In this document: one piece after another, positions 63,337 to 64,000 of the stretch
Layout: each line of letters begins with the position of its first letter
How positions within the stretch are numbered: the stretch's first letter is position 1
DNA from: Streptomyces naganishii JCM 4654
Lineage (GTDB): Bacteria > Actinomycetota > Actinomycetes > Streptomycetales > Streptomycetaceae
DNA: 64,000 bases
Assembly: GCF_014650575.1 (NCBI RefSeq)
Contig: NZ_BMVF01000011.1
Coordinates: 186,001-250,000, forward strand
Direction: 5' to 3'
Notes under the pieces: model-generated
What the model was told of the DNA's origin: nothing
Database searches by the model: none
What the model saw: only the letters and a program-made list of their open reading frames with translations
Position numbers and translations under genes: made by a program

Positions 63337-64000
63337 TCGGCCTCGTGCTGGCGGCCGGCGCCGGACGGCGTCTGCGCCCCTACACCGACACCCTGCCCAA
63401 GGCGCTGGTGCCGGTGGGGCCCGAGGGCGCGGAGGACAGCCTCACGGTGCTCGACATCGCGCTCGGCAACTTCGCCGAGGTCGGCCTGACCGAGGTCGGC
63501 GTCGTCGTCGGCTACCGCAAGGAGGCCGTGTACGAGCGCAGGGAGGCCCTGGAGGCCAAGTACGGCCTGAAGATCACCCTGATCGACAACGACAAGGCCG
63601 AGGAGTGGAACAACGCCTACTCCCTGTGGTGCGGCCGGGACGCGCTGAAGGACGGCGTGATCCTCGCCAACGGCGACACCGTCCACCCGGTCTCCGTCGA
63701 GAAGACCCTGCTCGCCGCCCGCGGCGACGGCAAGAGGATCATCCTCGCCCTCGACACGGTGAAGTCGCTGGCCGATGAGGAGATGAAGGTGGTCGTCGAC
63801 CCCGAGAAGGGCGTCCAGCGGATCACCAAGCTCATGGATCCGGCCGAGGCCACCGGCGAGTACATCGGCGTCACCCTCATCGAGGGCGAGGCCGCCGAGG
63901 AGCTCGCCGACGCGCTGAAGGCGACCTTCGAGCGCGACCCGCAGCTGTACTACGAGGACGGCTACCAGGAGCTCGTCAACCGCGGCTTCAAGGTCGACGT
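63333..64000 (+). CDS. NTP transferase (phosphocholine/sugar-phosphate cytidylyltransferase), partial
   Basis: The first 222 aa are visible and the window ends inside the gene. The nucleotidyltransferase opening LVLAAGAGRRLRPYTDTLPK carries the G-x-G-x-R and Lys that bind the nucleotide. Residues about 85-100 (NDKAEEWNNAYSLWCGR) resemble LicC-type choline-phosphate cytidylyltransferases, and LANGDTVHP is the metal-site segment. The start overlaps the preceding stop (ATGA) after AAGGAG, so it is translationally coupled. It likely makes the CDP-alcohol (such as CDP-choline or CDP-inositol) used by the preceding enzyme. Confidence 0.85.
   Translation, partial: MIGLVLAAGAGRRLRPYTDTLPKALVPVGPEGAEDSLTVLDIALGNFAEVGLTEVGVVVGYRKEAVYERREALEAKYGLKITLIDNDKAEEWNNAYSLWCGRDALKDGVILANGDTVHPVSVEKTLLAARGDGKRIILALDTVKSLADEEMKVVVDPEKGVQRITKLMDPAEATGEYIGVTLIEGEAAEELADALKATFERDPQLYYEDGYQELVNRGFKVD

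Overview
The window is GC-rich (about 72 percent) chromosomal DNA from an actinomycete, almost certainly a Streptomyces. Evidence includes a WhiB-family protein, an SsgA-like sporulation protein, Streptomyces-type leaderless promoters, many GTG and a few TTG starts, and secreted Tat and lipoprotein enzymes. I saw no TTA codons in the genes I read closely, and no tRNA, rRNA, CRISPR array, insertion sequence, integrase or plasmid origin. The content fits an ordinary chromosome-arm segment. From memory, the set (ligase/polymerase pair, desaturase, FadB-type beta-oxidation operon, type I Idi, epimerase, phosphatidyltransferase) resembles part of the right half of the S. coelicolor chromosome, but I could not check this.

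Layout. 1-226: tail of an unrecognised gene. 285-6087: a spermidine/putrescine-type ABC importer (potADBC) with a divergent FadR/GntR regulator and a Cache-domain protein. 6131-14443: an apparent alpha-1,3-glucan utilisation locus with an autoregulated LacI repressor, a sugar-binding lipoprotein, two permeases with no ATPase, an intracellular GH13 alpha-glucosidase and a secreted GH87 alpha-1,3-glucanase. 14688-17628: a Tat-exported phospholipase C and a scramblase-like DUF2510 protein. 17668-20218: a DMT transporter and a PAP2 enzyme, divergent from a TetR regulator across five palindromes phased at exactly 16 bp. 20364-25555: a DUF2510 secreted-domain protein, a large STAND-type ATPase interrupted by an in-frame TAA, and a DUF3048 lipoprotein.

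25752-33554: alcohol dehydrogenase, a divergent DNA ligase and LigD-type polymerase pair (end joining), a solo LacI regulator, a VOC protein, a WhiB protein, an acyl-ACP desaturase with a 15-bp palindromic operator array, and a DDAH-type hydrolase. 33713-41022: an ABC-F ATPase, a GPP34 protein, an SsgA-like protein with a TTG start, a secreted Asp-box protein, a small Rho-N-like protein, endonuclease V, a 49-aa membrane protein and a saccharopine-dehydrogenase-like reductase. 41207-48338: a racemase-thiolase-FadB operon for (branched) acyl-CoA breakdown, a MerR regulator and an amino acid permease.

48450-58951: a secreted M1 peptidase, an X-Pro dipeptidyl peptidase, a second ABC-F, a 72-aa protein, Tex, a crotonase-fold protein, an anti-sigma-like ATPase and isopentenyl-diphosphate isomerase. 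59162-64000: a CDF metal exporter, GalE, and the start of an operon pairing a CDP-alcohol phosphatidyltransferase with a cytidylyltransferase, cut by the window end.

The most notable signals are the two phased palindrome arrays (19478-19551 and 32617-32676), the GH87-centred glucan locus, the nonsense codon at 23189-23191 and the CDP-alcohol pair at the right edge.
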